A stretch of 8,029 bases of DNA from Clostridia bacterium (GCA_017453085.1 JAFTKV010000091.1:1-8029), one strand, 5' to 3'. Shown: positions 1 through 7,400, numbered from the stretch's first letter. Notes: generated by a model from the sequence alone, not told the origin. Program-made: numbers and translations.

Positions 1-1
1 C

Positions 2-1309
2 GTATTGGTCTACCCGTCGGATGCTACCTCTGCGGACATGAAGCTGTACAACGAGTTTGCATCCAAGCTGCGGGAGGTCTCCTGGTATTACTTCCCCATG
101 AAATCCGATGCCGAGCCTGCGGCAGAGGGTGCAAAGGAGATTCTCTTGGGCAGAACCAACCGTCCCCAGTCTCTGGAGGCCTACGGACGGCTGGAAGACG
201 ATCAGGTGGGCGTGTTCGTCATCGACGGACAGGTGGCAATCCTCTCTAGTTTTAAGGAAGGCTTTGAATACGCTGCCGACGAGTTTATCAAGCGCAGCGT
301 GCAGGAGAACACCGTGAAGGTCACCTCCGATCTTGCGGTACGGATCCAATGCGAGAAGGGCTGGGGCTACGACGAGGTGTCCAATCTGCGGGACATCGGC
401 GGTGATGACCCTTGGGTGGTAGAGCACAACGGCTCCTACTACTATTGCTGGAGCGAGGGCGGCGTCAAGGTTGCCAAGGTGGACGACCTGGATCAGATCG
501 TCAAGGCGCGGGGCAAGCAGGTGTTCAGCAGCGGCTCCAATTATCATAACGTGTGGGCCCCCGAGCTGCACTACATTGACGGTGCTTGGTATATTTACGT
601 TGCCATGTGTCAGGGAACCACCGAAAATGCCGCCCATCGGATGTACGTGCTGAAGGGAACCTCTCAGGATCCTACCGAGCCCTTCCGCCTGGTGGGCAAG
701 GTCACCGACTCTACCGATATGTGGGCCATTGACGGTACGGTGTTCCAATATAAGGATGAGCTGTACACCGTATGGTCGGGCTGGCCCAGTGCAACCGACG
801 GTCAGCAGAATCTGTACATCGCTCACATGAGCGACCCCTGCACCATCGACAGCGAGCGCGTGCTGATCTCCACCCCCTCCAAGCCCTACGAGCTGGTGAC
901 CACCGGCCCCTCCGTCAACGAGGGACCTGCCGTGCTGGTGAAGGACGATCGGGTGATCGTGGTCTATTCCGGCAACGGCAGCTGGACCGACGACTATCTC
1001 CTCACCGCCGTTTACTGCGACACCGGCGATCTTTTGAATGCCGACGGCTGGGAGAAGCTGGACAGCCCGCTTCTGAGCAAGGGAAGCAAGACCTACGGAC
1101 CGGGTCACTGCTCCTTTACCACCGCCAAGGACGGTTCTCTTTGGGTGATCTATCACGCCAACATTGAATCGGGAAGCGGCTGGAGCGGCAGAAGCGTCCG
1201 CATTCAGCCGGTGGAATGGAGGGACGGCCTTCCTTACATCGGAAAGGCCAAGACCGTTGTGGATTTTCCGTCCTGGGAGCTGGTTCCTACGACGGTAATT
1301 GAAGAATAA
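2..1309 (+). CDS. GH43-family glycoside hydrolase (arabinofuranosidase/xylosidase type), 5' end missing
   Basis: The frame is open from the first bases of the window, so the true start and any signal peptide lie upstream. Residue numbers count from the TTG codon at position 5. Residues 1-110 resemble an alpha/beta domain of secreted clostridial proteins, with an EILLGRTNRP motif at 45-54, like the N-terminal domains before GH20/GH67 catalytic domains. From about 125 to 420 runs a five-bladed GH43 propeller. It has DDPW (candidate base Asp135), WAPELHY (184-190), AIDGTVF (pKa-modulating Asp243), NEGPAV (general acid Glu306) and GPGHCSF (His368), so the catalytic triad looks intact. Known family activities are alpha-L-arabinofuranosidase, beta-xylosidase and arabinanase. 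The motifs suggest the arabinofuranosidase branch, but the subfamily is a guess. The stop lies 32 bases before the GH2 gene with no terminator between, so the two are probably cotranscribed. Confidence 0.88.
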   Translation, partial: VLVYPSDATSADMKLYNEFASKLREVSWYYFPMKSDAEPAAEGAKEILLGRTNRPQSLEAYGRLEDDQVGVFVIDGQVAILSSFKEGFEYAADEFIKRSVQENTVKVTSDLAVRIQCEKGWGYDEVSNLRDIGGDDPWVVEHNGSYYYCWSEGGVKVAKVDDLDQIVKARGKQVFSSGSNYHNVWAPELHYIDGAWYIYVAMCQGTTENAAHRMYVLKGTSQDPTEPFRLVGKVTDSTDMWAIDGTVFQYKDELYTVWSGWPSATDGQQNLYIAHMSDPCTIDSERVLISTPSKPYELVTTGPSVNEGPAVLVKDDRVIVVYSGNGSWTDDYLLTAVYCDTGDLLNADGWEKLDSPLLSKGSKTYGPGHCSFTTAKDGSLWVIYHANIESGSGWSGRSVRIQPVEWRDGLPYIGKAKTVVDFPSWELVPTTVIEE

Positions 1310-1329
1310 TCATTTTTGCAAAGCTCATT

Positions 1330-1334
1330 GGAGG
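1330..1334 (+). promoter_or_regulatory. Ribosome binding site of the GH2 gene
   Basis: A GGAGG core sits 7 bases before the ATG at 1342. It fixes that ATG as the start, since the following codons encode a textbook lipoprotein signal peptide. It lies in the short gap after the GH43 stop, and no promoter is visible there, which fits translation from a shared transcript. Confidence 0.8.
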
Positions 1335-1341
1335 CTACATC

Positions 1342-4300
1342 ATGAAACGAACGATACGATTGGCCGCATTCGCGCTGTCCTTCCTGCTGCTTGCAGGCTG
1401 CGGATCGGATTCGGCATCCGAGACCACCGCCGATCCCTGGGATACCACCACCGGCGTGCCCGACAATATAGAGGTCATCCCGGGAGATCCGGACAAGACG
1501 CTCTTTTCCATGAACGAATGGACCGGCAAAAAAGCCAAGAATGCCGACGGAAAATCGGTACAGCAGTCCAAGATCTACTCGGTGAACGAGGTGGATTACC
1601 ATTCCTCCGAGACGCTGGTCTACCAGTCTGTCGAGGATGCGGTGGAGGGCGCGAAGAACTACGATTACGAACGCTCCGACTACTATCAGCTGCTGACCGG
1701 AAAGGGAAAGCCCTGGAAGCTGGCGGTGTATGAAAACGTAAACGACGCCAAGCGGGCGGGTGTGTACGGCAAGTTCTTCGATCCTGCCTACGATATGTCC
1801 AAGGCGCCCGTGTACGAGGGTACCAATACCGTAGGCACCTACAATACCGCCTACTACGGCGGCTTCAAGGACGTGATCCTGCCTGCTTCCTGGCAGGCGC
1901 AGGGCTTTGACTTCCCCATTTACTCCAACTTCACCTATCCCTGGAACACCTTCAAAAACGGTAACGTCCGCCTGCCGCAGGCTCCTGCGAGCACCAATCC
2001 CGTGGGCTTCTACCGCACCTCCTTTACCGTAGATGCAGAATGGCTGGACAGCAATCGCTCGGTCTACATCAATTTCGGCGGCGTGGAAAGCTGCTACTAC
2101 GTTTGGGTCAACGGCTACGAGGTAGGCTACAGCGAGGGCAGCTACGACGCCTCCGAGTTCGATCTCACCCCCTACCTGCACAAGGACGGCAGCGAAAACC
2201 TGCTGGCGGTGATGGTCATCCGTTGGTGCGACGGCAGCTACTTTGAAAATCAGGACTTTATGCGTCTTGCGGGCATTTTCCGCGATGTGTATCTCTATTC
2301 CACCCCTGCCGTGCAGATCTTCGACTACTCGGTGACCACCGATCTGGATAAGACCTACACCGACGCTACGCTGGATCTGCAGGTAAAGCTGCTCAACAAG
2401 ACCACCGCGGCGCAGTCGGCAGGCAAGTACTCCCTGGACGTGAAGCTGTTCGATGCAGCGGGCAAGAACCTGTTTGCCGCCGATCCTCTGACTGCGTCGC
2501 TGGAAAAGGAGCTGGCGTCGGGTGCTGCCGCTACCGTCTCCCTGTCCCGTTCGGTGAAGGCACCTCGCCTCTGGTCGGACGAGGATCCCTATCTCTATAC
2601 GCTGGTCATTACCCTGTACGACAAGGACGGCAGCTACTACGGCTCCATCTCCCAGCAGCTGGGCTTCCGTGAGATCGAGTTTACCAAAACCAACGGCAGC
2701 TCTGCCAACAGCTCCACCTACTCCGACGTGCTGCTCAACGGCAAAAAGATCCTGCTGAAGGGCGTGAATCGCCACGATAACGAGGGCGCTACCGGCAAGT
2801 ACGTCTCCCGCGAGACCTACGAAAAGGACGTGCAGATCATGAAGCAGCTGAACGTCAACGCTCTGCGCACCTCCCACTATCCCAACGATAAATATATGTA
2901 CTACCTCTGCGATAAGTACGGCATTTTCGTGCTGGCAGAGGCTAACGTGGAAGACCATTACGCCGTGGGCGATGCCAATACGGCGGAATATTTCAACGAA
3001 GTGGTCACCGACCGCGTGCTGACGCTGGTGGAGCGGGAGAAGAACCGCACCGCCATCCTGATCTGGTCTCTGGGCAACGAAACCAGCCAGTCCCGCGTAT
3101 ATCCCGAGATCATCCGTAAGATGAAGCGGATCGACTCCACCCGTCTGATCCACTTTGAGTCCTACGGCACGGGCGGCGGCGTGGATCTGGGCAGCGGTAT
3201 GTACTGGAGCATCTCCTCCATGGAGAATATGGGCAAGGCCTCCAACAAGATGCCCTGGATCCAGTGTGAGTACGCCCACGCCATGGGCAACTCGGTAGGC
3301 AATCTCTACGAATACTGGGAGGTCATCCGCTCCTACGACAACCTGCTGGGCGCATTCATCTGGGACTTCGTGGATCAGACCCTGTCCACCGAGATCCCCC
3401 GCGGCGGTGCAGACCTTTTAGGCAACGGCAGATTTTGGGCGTACGGCGGCGCATGGGGCGACGCCATCAACTCCGGCGACTTCTGCCAGAACGGCATTAT
3501 CTCCAACGACCGAACCATCCAGTCCGAGGGCTACGAGGTTAAGTACGTCTACCAGAATATCTGGTTTGAATCATACCTGACCGTGCTGGGCGCCGGAAAG
3601 GTATCGGTCTTCAACGAATTCAAGTTCACCGATCTGTCGGCGTACGATTTCTCCTACGAGCTGCGCCAAAACGGCGTTGTAGTGGACAGTGGCAAGCTGA
3701 CCGTCTCGGGCAAGCCCGGTGAGACGGTAGAGATCACCGTCCCCTACCGGATGCCCGCAGTCATCGAGGCTGACGACGAGTTTGCGCTGGTGCTCTACGC
3801 CAAGGAGAAAGCAGACACCAAGTGGGCGAAGGCAGGCTACGTGGTAGCAAGCCAGGTCTTCGATCTGCCGGTTGAGGTTGCACACGCCTCCGCCGATCGG
3901 GGCAGCATGCCCTCCATCCTGCTGGAGGAGACCGACACCGCCTGGACGGTATCTGGTGCCGACTTTGAGGCAGTTTTCACCAAATCCAAGGGCGCGCTGA
4001 CCTCTTACGTATATAAGGAGGAAACCATCCTGTCCTCCGCTCTGCAGCCTACCTACCGCAGAGCCCAGCTCTCCAACGATAAGTCGAGCTTCTGGGACGG
4101 CGTGACCGTCGGTACGGTGCAGTCCATGACCGCCAAGAAGTCGACCGACGGCAAGAGCGTGGAGGTGACCGCCGTGCTGAAGCTCAGCGGCGCAGGCGCA
4201 TCCACCCAGACCATGCAGTACACCGTCTACGGCAGCGGTGAGATCACCGTCAAGGCGATCCTGGATCCCGATGCCTCTGCAGGCGAGATGGCACGCTACG

Positions 4301-5628
4301 GTCTGACTCTGCCGCTTCCCGCCTCCTACGAGCAGGCGATCTGGTACGGCTACGGCGACTACGACAGCTTCGTGGACCGAAACCGCTCCTGCATCCCCGG
4401 CGTGTACGAGTCCACCGTGACCAAGAATCTCGGTCTCTACGGCAAGCCCCAGGACACCGGCAACATGACCCGTGTCCGCTGGTACGCCCTCACCTCCGGA
4501 AGCAGCAACGCAGGTCTGCTGGCAGTTTCCGATTCCATGGAGGCGCAGGCACTCCACTATTCCGCCGCTCAGCTGAAGAGTGCCAAGTACACCCATCAGC
4601 TCAGCGCCAAGCCGACGATGACCTATCTGACCCTGTCCTATCTGTCCCGCGGCACGGGCGGAGCCTCCTGCGGTCCCGACACGCTGGCGGAATACCGCAT
4701 TCCCACCGGTCAGGAGCTGACCTTCACCGTCACCCTCGTTCCCTTTGACAAGGGATCCACCGCAGACGAGCTCACCGATCGCTCCCGCCTGTGGAGAGAT
4801 AGCGAGTCCATCGGTGCCGACGACATCGACGCCATTCTGGCAGGCAGAGTGGACGACGCCATCAGCGTTCTGCTGACCGATCCCTCGGGCGTCAGCCGTG
4901 TCAGAGCCGCTTATAACGCTCTGACCGACGCACAGAAGGCACTGGTGAAGAACTATCGCATTCTGGAGGTCGTGGAGCGGGACGGCGCCATCAAGACCAT
5001 CTTCAACGATATGGCCGGCAACTTCTCCACCACCGCCAACGTGGGCAAGGCAAGCGACGACGAGACCTCTCCCACAGGCACCTCTTTCGACGGCAACTTT
5101 ATGCTGTCCGACAAGGATTCGATCATCCGAAGCACCTTCTCGGGCAAGGGACAGTTCACCATCACCGCTTGGGTGAAGCTGGCCGACTTCAACGAGCACA
5201 ACGTGATCGCCTCCACCGGTGACACGCAGGTGACCCTGAAGATCGACAGCAGCGGACGTCTGGAGTTCTTCGTCTACGAAAGCAACTGGGATAATATCAT
5301 CACGGTCTATCCCGCCGACGCAGGCGTAGCGGTAAATCAGTGGTTCCACATTACCGCCGTCCGTGATGCGCAGGGGCTGAAGCTCTACGTGAACGGCAAG
5401 CTGGTGGGCTCCAAGGCCTTCACCGGCAACGCCACCACCGCATCCCGTCTGGGCATCGGCATCCAGCCCGACGCCACCGACCGCAAGTTCCGCGGCGACA
5501 TGGCCGCCGTGCAGATCTACAACCGCGCGCTGACGGTGGACGAGATCAAGGCACTCACCCCCGACAAGGGGCTGGACGGTCTGATTCTCGGATATGACAT
5601 GAGCGATACTTCGTCGAATTTGGATTAA
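1342..5628 (+). CDS. Lipoprotein GH2 beta-galactosidase (LacZ-like) with C-terminal LamG-like module
   Basis: This 1428-residue enzyme should hydrolyse terminal beta-galactosides outside the cell. A signal peptide ends in the lipobox LAGC (lipidated Cys20), followed by a Thr/Asp-rich linker to about 55. The domains follow LacZ order: sugar-binding jelly roll (about 160-322), Ig-like (324-442), TIM barrel (445-745), second Ig-like (746-850) and the beta-sandwich of the LacZ small chain (865-1137). In the barrel, NRHDNEG (476-482), RTSHYPND (509-516), WSLGNE (acid/base Glu580) and QCEYAHAMGNS (nucleophile Glu643) are intact. Glu537 and His539 match the LacZ magnesium ligands and Asp305 its sodium ligand. 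A helical spacer with an AYNALTDAQKALV motif (1190-1202) follows, then a Laminin_G_3-type module (about 1216-1408), perhaps binding glycan. E. coli LacZ has about 1024 residues, so roughly 400 are extra: the signal and linker, the spacer and the LamG module. The exact substrate is unknown. Confidence 0.93.
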   Translation: MKRTIRLAAFALSFLLLAGCGSDSASETTADPWDTTTGVPDNIEVIPGDPDKTLFSMNEWTGKKAKNADGKSVQQSKIYSVNEVDYHSSETLVYQSVEDAVEGAKNYDYERSDYYQLLTGKGKPWKLAVYENVNDAKRAGVYGKFFDPAYDMSKAPVYEGTNTVGTYNTAYYGGFKDVILPASWQAQGFDFPIYSNFTYPWNTFKNGNVRLPQAPASTNPVGFYRTSFTVDAEWLDSNRSVYINFGGVESCYYVWVNGYEVGYSEGSYDASEFDLTPYLHKDGSENLLAVMVIRWCDGSYFENQDFMRLAGIFRDVYLYSTPAVQIFDYSVTTDLDKTYTDATLDLQVKLLNKTTAAQSAGKYSLDVKLFDAAGKNLFAADPLTASLEKELASGAAATVSLSRSVKAPRLWSDEDPYLYTLVITLYDKDGSYYGSISQQLGFREIEFTKTNGSSANSSTYSDVLLNGKKILLKGVNRHDNEGATGKYVSRETYEKDVQIMKQLNVNALRTSHYPNDKYMYYLCDKYGIFVLAEANVEDHYAVGDANTAEYFNEVVTDRVLTLVEREKNRTAILIWSLGNETSQSRVYPEIIRKMKRIDSTRLIHFESYGTGGGVDLGSGMYWSISSMENMGKASNKMPWIQCEYAHAMGNSVGNLYEYWEVIRSYDNLLGAFIWDFVDQTLSTEIPRGGADLLGNGRFWAYGGAWGDAINSGDFCQNGIISNDRTIQSEGYEVKYVYQNIWFESYLTVLGAGKVSVFNEFKFTDLSAYDFSYELRQNGVVVDSGKLTVSGKPGETVEITVPYRMPAVIEADDEFALVLYAKEKADTKWAKAGYVVASQVFDLPVEVAHASADRGSMPSILLEETDTAWTVSGADFEAVFTKSKGALTSYVYKEETILSSALQPTYRRAQLSNDKSSFWDGVTVGTVQSMTAKKSTDGKSVEVTAVLKLSGAGASTQTMQYTVYGSGEITVKAILDPDASAGEMARYGLTLPLPASYEQAIWYGYGDYDSFVDRNRSCIPGVYESTVTKNLGLYGKPQDTGNMTRVRWYALTSGSSNAGLLAVSDSMEAQALHYSAAQLKSAKYTHQLSAKPTMTYLTLSYLSRGTGGASCGPDTLAEYRIPTGQELTFTVTLVPFDKGSTADELTDRSRLWRDSESIGADDIDAILAGRVDDAISVLLTDPSGVSRVRAAYNALTDAQKALVKNYRILEVVERDGAIKTIFNDMAGNFSTTANVGKASDDETSPTGTSFDGNFMLSDKDSIIRSTFSGKGQFTITAWVKLADFNEHNVIASTGDTQVTLKIDSSGRLEFFVYESNWDNIITVYPADAGVAVNQWFHITAVRDAQGLKLYVNGKLVGSKAFTGNATTASRLGIGIQPDATDRKFRGDMAAVQIYNRALTVDEIKALTPDKGLDGLILGYDMSDTSSNLD

Positions 5629-5635
5629 TTCGGAA

Positions 5636-5667
5636 CTCCCCGCTTCGTATGAGGCGGGGAGATTTTT
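5636..5667 (+). terminator. Rho-independent terminator of the GH43-GH2 unit
   Basis: An 11-bp stem (5636-5646 with 5651-5661, one G-U wobble) is closed by a GTAT loop and followed by A then TTTTT (5663-5667). It begins 7 bases after the GH2 stop. It is the first terminator in the window, which supports GH43 and GH2 being one transcription unit that ends here. Confidence 0.92.
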
Positions 5668-5674
5668 GGAGAAA

Positions 5675-5690
5675 AATAGAGGATTCTATT
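5675..5690. promoter_or_regulatory. Possible operator: dyad next to the -35 box
   Basis: Perfect 6-bp arms AATAGA and TCTATT flank GGAT, and the right arm overlaps the first two bases of the proposed -35 hexamer (5689-5694). The position would suit a repressor or activator site for the LRR surface-protein gene. No regulator is encoded in the window, and a 6-bp dyad in AT-rich DNA can occur by chance, so this is a candidate only. Confidence 0.3.
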
Positions 5691-5717
5691 GTAATTTGTG
5701 CTTTAGTGTGCTATAAT
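5689..5717 (+). promoter_or_regulatory. Sigma-A promoter with extended -10, upstream of the LRR surface protein
   Basis: The -35 box is TTGTAA (5689-5694, 4 of 6 consensus bases). A 17-base spacer follows, then a perfect TATAAT at 5712-5717 preceded by TG at 5709-5710, giving the extended -10 motif TGnTATAAT. Transcription should begin near 5724, leaving a leader of about 35 bases. Its position just after a terminator shows that the downstream gene is independently transcribed. Confidence 0.85.
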
Positions 5718-5744
5718 ACATCAAAAGCTATATACTTTTCGTTC

Positions 5745-5750
5745 GGGAGG
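5745..5750 (+). promoter_or_regulatory. Ribosome binding site that decides the LRR protein start
   Basis: GGGAGG lies only 2 bases before an ATG at 5753 but 8 bases before the ATG at 5759. The second spacing is the normal one, so translation should begin at 5759 with MKKW rather than MTMKKW. A Lys-Lys directly after Met is also usual for a signal peptide. Confidence 0.8.
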
Positions 5751-5758
5751 AAATGACG

Positions 5759-6457
5759 ATGAAAAAATGGATTGTGCTAGGGCTGACCTTAGTGGCGATA
5801 TTGGTAGCAATGGCGGCGTTTGCTTTACCGGTAAGTGCAAGTGCAGGAGTGTATGGAGATTTATTACTTTATGTGATTGAGAACGAAGAAGTGACGATTT
5901 TGGATACAAATGACTCTTCCATCGGTGGTGTATTATTTATTCCTGACGAAATAGACGGCTATCCTGTAACAGCGATTAATGCATATGCATTCGGTCGACA
6001 TGAAAGTCTGATGAGCATAGTGATTCCCGACAGCGTGACTACCATTGGCGAGCTGGCGTTCTGGAGTTGCAGCAGTCTGACTCGCGTAGAGATTGGCGAC
6101 AGTGTGACCACCATTGGCGCCGGTGCGTTTGAGGGCTGCAACAGTCTGGCAAGCATAGAAATTCCAAACAGTGTGACTGCCATTGGTGACTCTGCGTTTC
6201 GGGATTGCAGCAGTCTGACGAAAATAACTTTTCTTTCTCCTTCCACGGATATTGATGATTCATCGTATACTATTTCTTCCACTGCTACTATTTATGGATA
6301 TGAAAACTCAACTGCAGAAGCATACGCAAACCAATACAGTCGTAACTTTGTTTCCCTCGGTGTATATCATACCTGCTCATTTAACCAAAAAAAATACCTC
6401 ATCCACCTATCGAAAATCCGCAGCAACTTGCACCTCTCCCGCGGTATACTACTATAG
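5759..6457 (+). CDS. BspA-like leucine-rich-repeat surface protein, N-terminal part (frameshifted gene)
   Basis: The product begins with a Sec signal peptide: MKKW, a long hydrophobic core, and likely cleavage after the Ala of VSASA. After a short N-terminal region come BspA-type (LRR_5) repeats, one imperfect and three clear 23-residue units (6017-6223) of the form I-x-IPxSVTxIGxxAFxxCxSLxx. A capping segment with the typical IYGYENSTAEAYA pattern ends near 6340. Such repeats generally mediate binding to proteins or surfaces outside the cell. After HTCSFNQ the frame passes through an A8 run (6387-6394) and continues with about 20 unrelated residues (KKYLIHLSK...) to a stop at 6455-6457. The homologous continuation lies in the next frame, so this part alone lacks the anchor and would probably be secreted. 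The DNA is visibly richer in A/T than the glycosidase genes. Confidence 0.82.
   Translation: MKKWIVLGLTLVAILVAMAAFALPVSASAGVYGDLLLYVIENEEVTILDTNDSSIGGVLFIPDEIDGYPVTAINAYAFGRHESLMSIVIPDSVTTIGELAFWSCSSLTRVEIGDSVTTIGAGAFEGCNSLASIEIPNSVTAIGDSAFRDCSSLTKITFLSPSTDIDDSSYTISSTATIYGYENSTAEAYANQYSRNFVSLGVYHTCSFNQKKYLIHLSKIRSNLHLSRGILL
6017..6223 (+). repeat. Three tandem 69-bp LRR units
   Basis: Three consecutive 69-base units encode 23-residue BspA-type LRRs beginning at IVIPDSV, VEIGDSV and IEIPNSV. The units are also alike at DNA level (recurring 'cagtgtgac...accattggcg' and 'tgcagcagtctga'), so recombination between them could change the copy number. A further diverged unit precedes them at about 5935-6016. 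Confidence 0.85.
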
Positions 6458-7400
6458 CTGTACCTGCGGTGAAAAGGGAACGACGACTTTTACCAGTGGC
6501 AGTGCGGCAGGACATAAGTATTCTAACGCTTGCGACACCTCCTGCAACACCTGCGGCTATACTCGTACTATCATCCACTCCTACAAGACCGAGTGGTCGA
6601 AGGATGGTAGCAAACATTGGCATGGATGCTCGGTATGCAAGGTAAAGAAGGACGAAGCGGTACATACTTACTCTAACTCCTGCGACACCTCTTGCAACAC
6701 CTGCGGTTACACGCGCACCGTCTCCCATTCCTATTCTGCTCAATGGAGCAGTAATAAAGACAAGCATTGGCACGAATGTACCGTATGTAGTGCTAAAAAA
6801 GACGAAGCTTCTCACAAGCCCGGCGCGGCGGCGACCGAGACGACCGCACAAACCTGTACGGTCTGTGGCTATGTGATAAAGGCGGCTCTTGGTCATACTC
6901 ACCAATATGACACAGATTGGTCGAAGGACGCTACTTCTCACTGGCACGAATGCGATTGCGGTTCGAAAAAAGATTCTGCTTCGCACAAATGGGACGGCGG
7001 AAAGGTGACCAAAGAACCCACCACCTCCGCAGAGGGCGAGCGCACCTTCACCTGTACGGTCTGCAAAGCAACCCGCACCGAGAAGATCGACAAGCTGCTT
7101 CCAGTAGCTACAACTCAAAAAACGGAGATCGAGGCGCCTGCTCCCAATACCGATGAGCCTTTAACCGAAGAGCCTGAAACCGAGGCGCCGATTACAAATG
7201 TCCCTACTACCAATGCACCTGCGGTAACGACCCATCGGAATCTGTCTGATATGAATAAACCGCCTCGCGATGATAAAGCCCCGGATACGGTTTCCGACAA
7301 AGGAGACTCCACTCTTCTCATAGTCATCGCCGCGCTGGGCGCGTGTCTGGGTGGTGCAGTAGTTGCGCTGATCTTGGTAATGATCAAGAAAAAGAAATAA
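6387..7400 (+). CDS. C-terminal part of the same protein: Cys/His-rich repeats, stalk and membrane anchor
   Basis: The coding signal in this frame starts at the A8 run. An ATG exists at 6252, but the stretch from there to 6386 overlaps the LRR cap in another frame and has no ribosome binding site. The segment runs from NTSSTYRKSAATC through a YYYSCTCGEKG motif, then two 50-residue repeats with CDTSCNTCGYTR and HWHxCxVC motifs, a half copy (6900-6986), and another CTVC motif near 7056. A Thr/Pro/Glu-rich stalk (about 7110-7300) follows, then a membrane segment (TLLIVIAALGACLGG to ALILVMI) ending in Lys residues. There is no LPXTG motif, so anchoring would be by the membrane helix with the bulk outside. 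Whether the Cys/His clusters bind zinc or form disulfides cannot be told. Function is unknown; display of the LRR domain is inferred. Confidence 0.78.
   Translation, partial: KKNTSSTYRKSAATCTSPAVYYYSCTCGEKGTTTFTSGSAAGHKYSNACDTSCNTCGYTRTIIHSYKTEWSKDGSKHWHGCSVCKVKKDEAVHTYSNSCDTSCNTCGYTRTVSHSYSAQWSSNKDKHWHECTVCSAKKDEASHKPGAAATETTAQTCTVCGYVIKAALGHTHQYDTDWSKDATSHWHECDCGSKKDSASHKWDGGKVTKEPTTSAEGERTFTCTVCKATRTEKIDKLLPVATTQKTEIEAPAPNTDEPLTEEPETEAPITNVPTTNAPAVTTHRNLSDMNKPPRDDKAPDTVSDKGDSTLLIVIAALGACLGGAVVALILVMIKKKK
6513..6812 (+). repeat. Two tandem 150-bp Cys/His-rich repeats
   Basis: The unit starts are exactly 150 bases apart (6513 and 6663, with the next His codon at 6813). Each encodes 50 residues of the form H-x-YSNxCDTSCNTCGYTR, then HSY, then WS, HWHxCxVC, KKDEAxH. 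The DNA of the two copies is clearly related, for example 'ctgcaacacctgcgg' against 'cttgcaacacctgcgg'. A third, shortened copy (6900-6986) keeps the HQY...WSKD...HWHEC...KKD half, but its CxVC is reduced to CDC. Confidence 0.85.

Larger units (their letters stand above)
5759..7400 (+). pseudogene. Full extent of the split LRR / Cys-rich / membrane-anchored protein gene
   Basis: The two neighbouring frames fit together as one gene. The first supplies a signal peptide and LRRs, the second the Cys/His repeats, stalk and membrane anchor, with one promoter before and one terminator after. Removing one A from the A8 run at 6387-6394 gives the continuous junction HTCSFNQKNTSSTYRKSAA, a normal-looking sequence for such clostridial proteins, and a product of about 546 residues. 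The second frame has no ribosome binding site of its own. I call it a pseudogene only provisionally. The same picture could come from a sequencing or assembly error in the homopolymer, from reversible slipped-strand phase variation, or from transcriptional slippage on the A run that yields some full-length protein. Confidence 0.75.

Noticed and set aside
1234..3279. 681-codon open frame on the minus strand
   Set aside because: It lies opposite the well-supported GH2 gene and the end of GH43. Its translation is rich in Val, Gly, His, Leu and Ile without family motifs, as expected opposite GC-biased codons.
3571..5349. 592-codon open frame on the minus strand
   Set aside because: It lies inside the GH2 gene on the opposite strand, with no recognisable domain and no sign of its own promoter. 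It is a shadow of the GH2 codon bias.
5753..5758. ATG at 5753 as the start of the LRR protein
   Set aside because: It is only 2 bases from the GGGAGG site, too close for initiation. The ATG at 5759 has the normal 8-base spacing.
5978..5991. Perfect 14-bp palindrome AATGCATATGCATT
   Set aside because: It lies within the LRR coding sequence and encodes the conserved Asn-Ala-Tyr-Ala of an LRR unit, so coding constraint and chance explain it.
6252..6386. Start of an independent gene at the ATG at 6252
   Set aside because: No ribosome binding site precedes it, and this stretch encodes the LRR cap in the other frame. Recognisable sequence in this frame begins only at the A8 run.
6513..6812. Possible CRISPR-like repeats
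   Set aside because: The 150-bp units are contiguous, in frame and protein-coding, without unique spacers.
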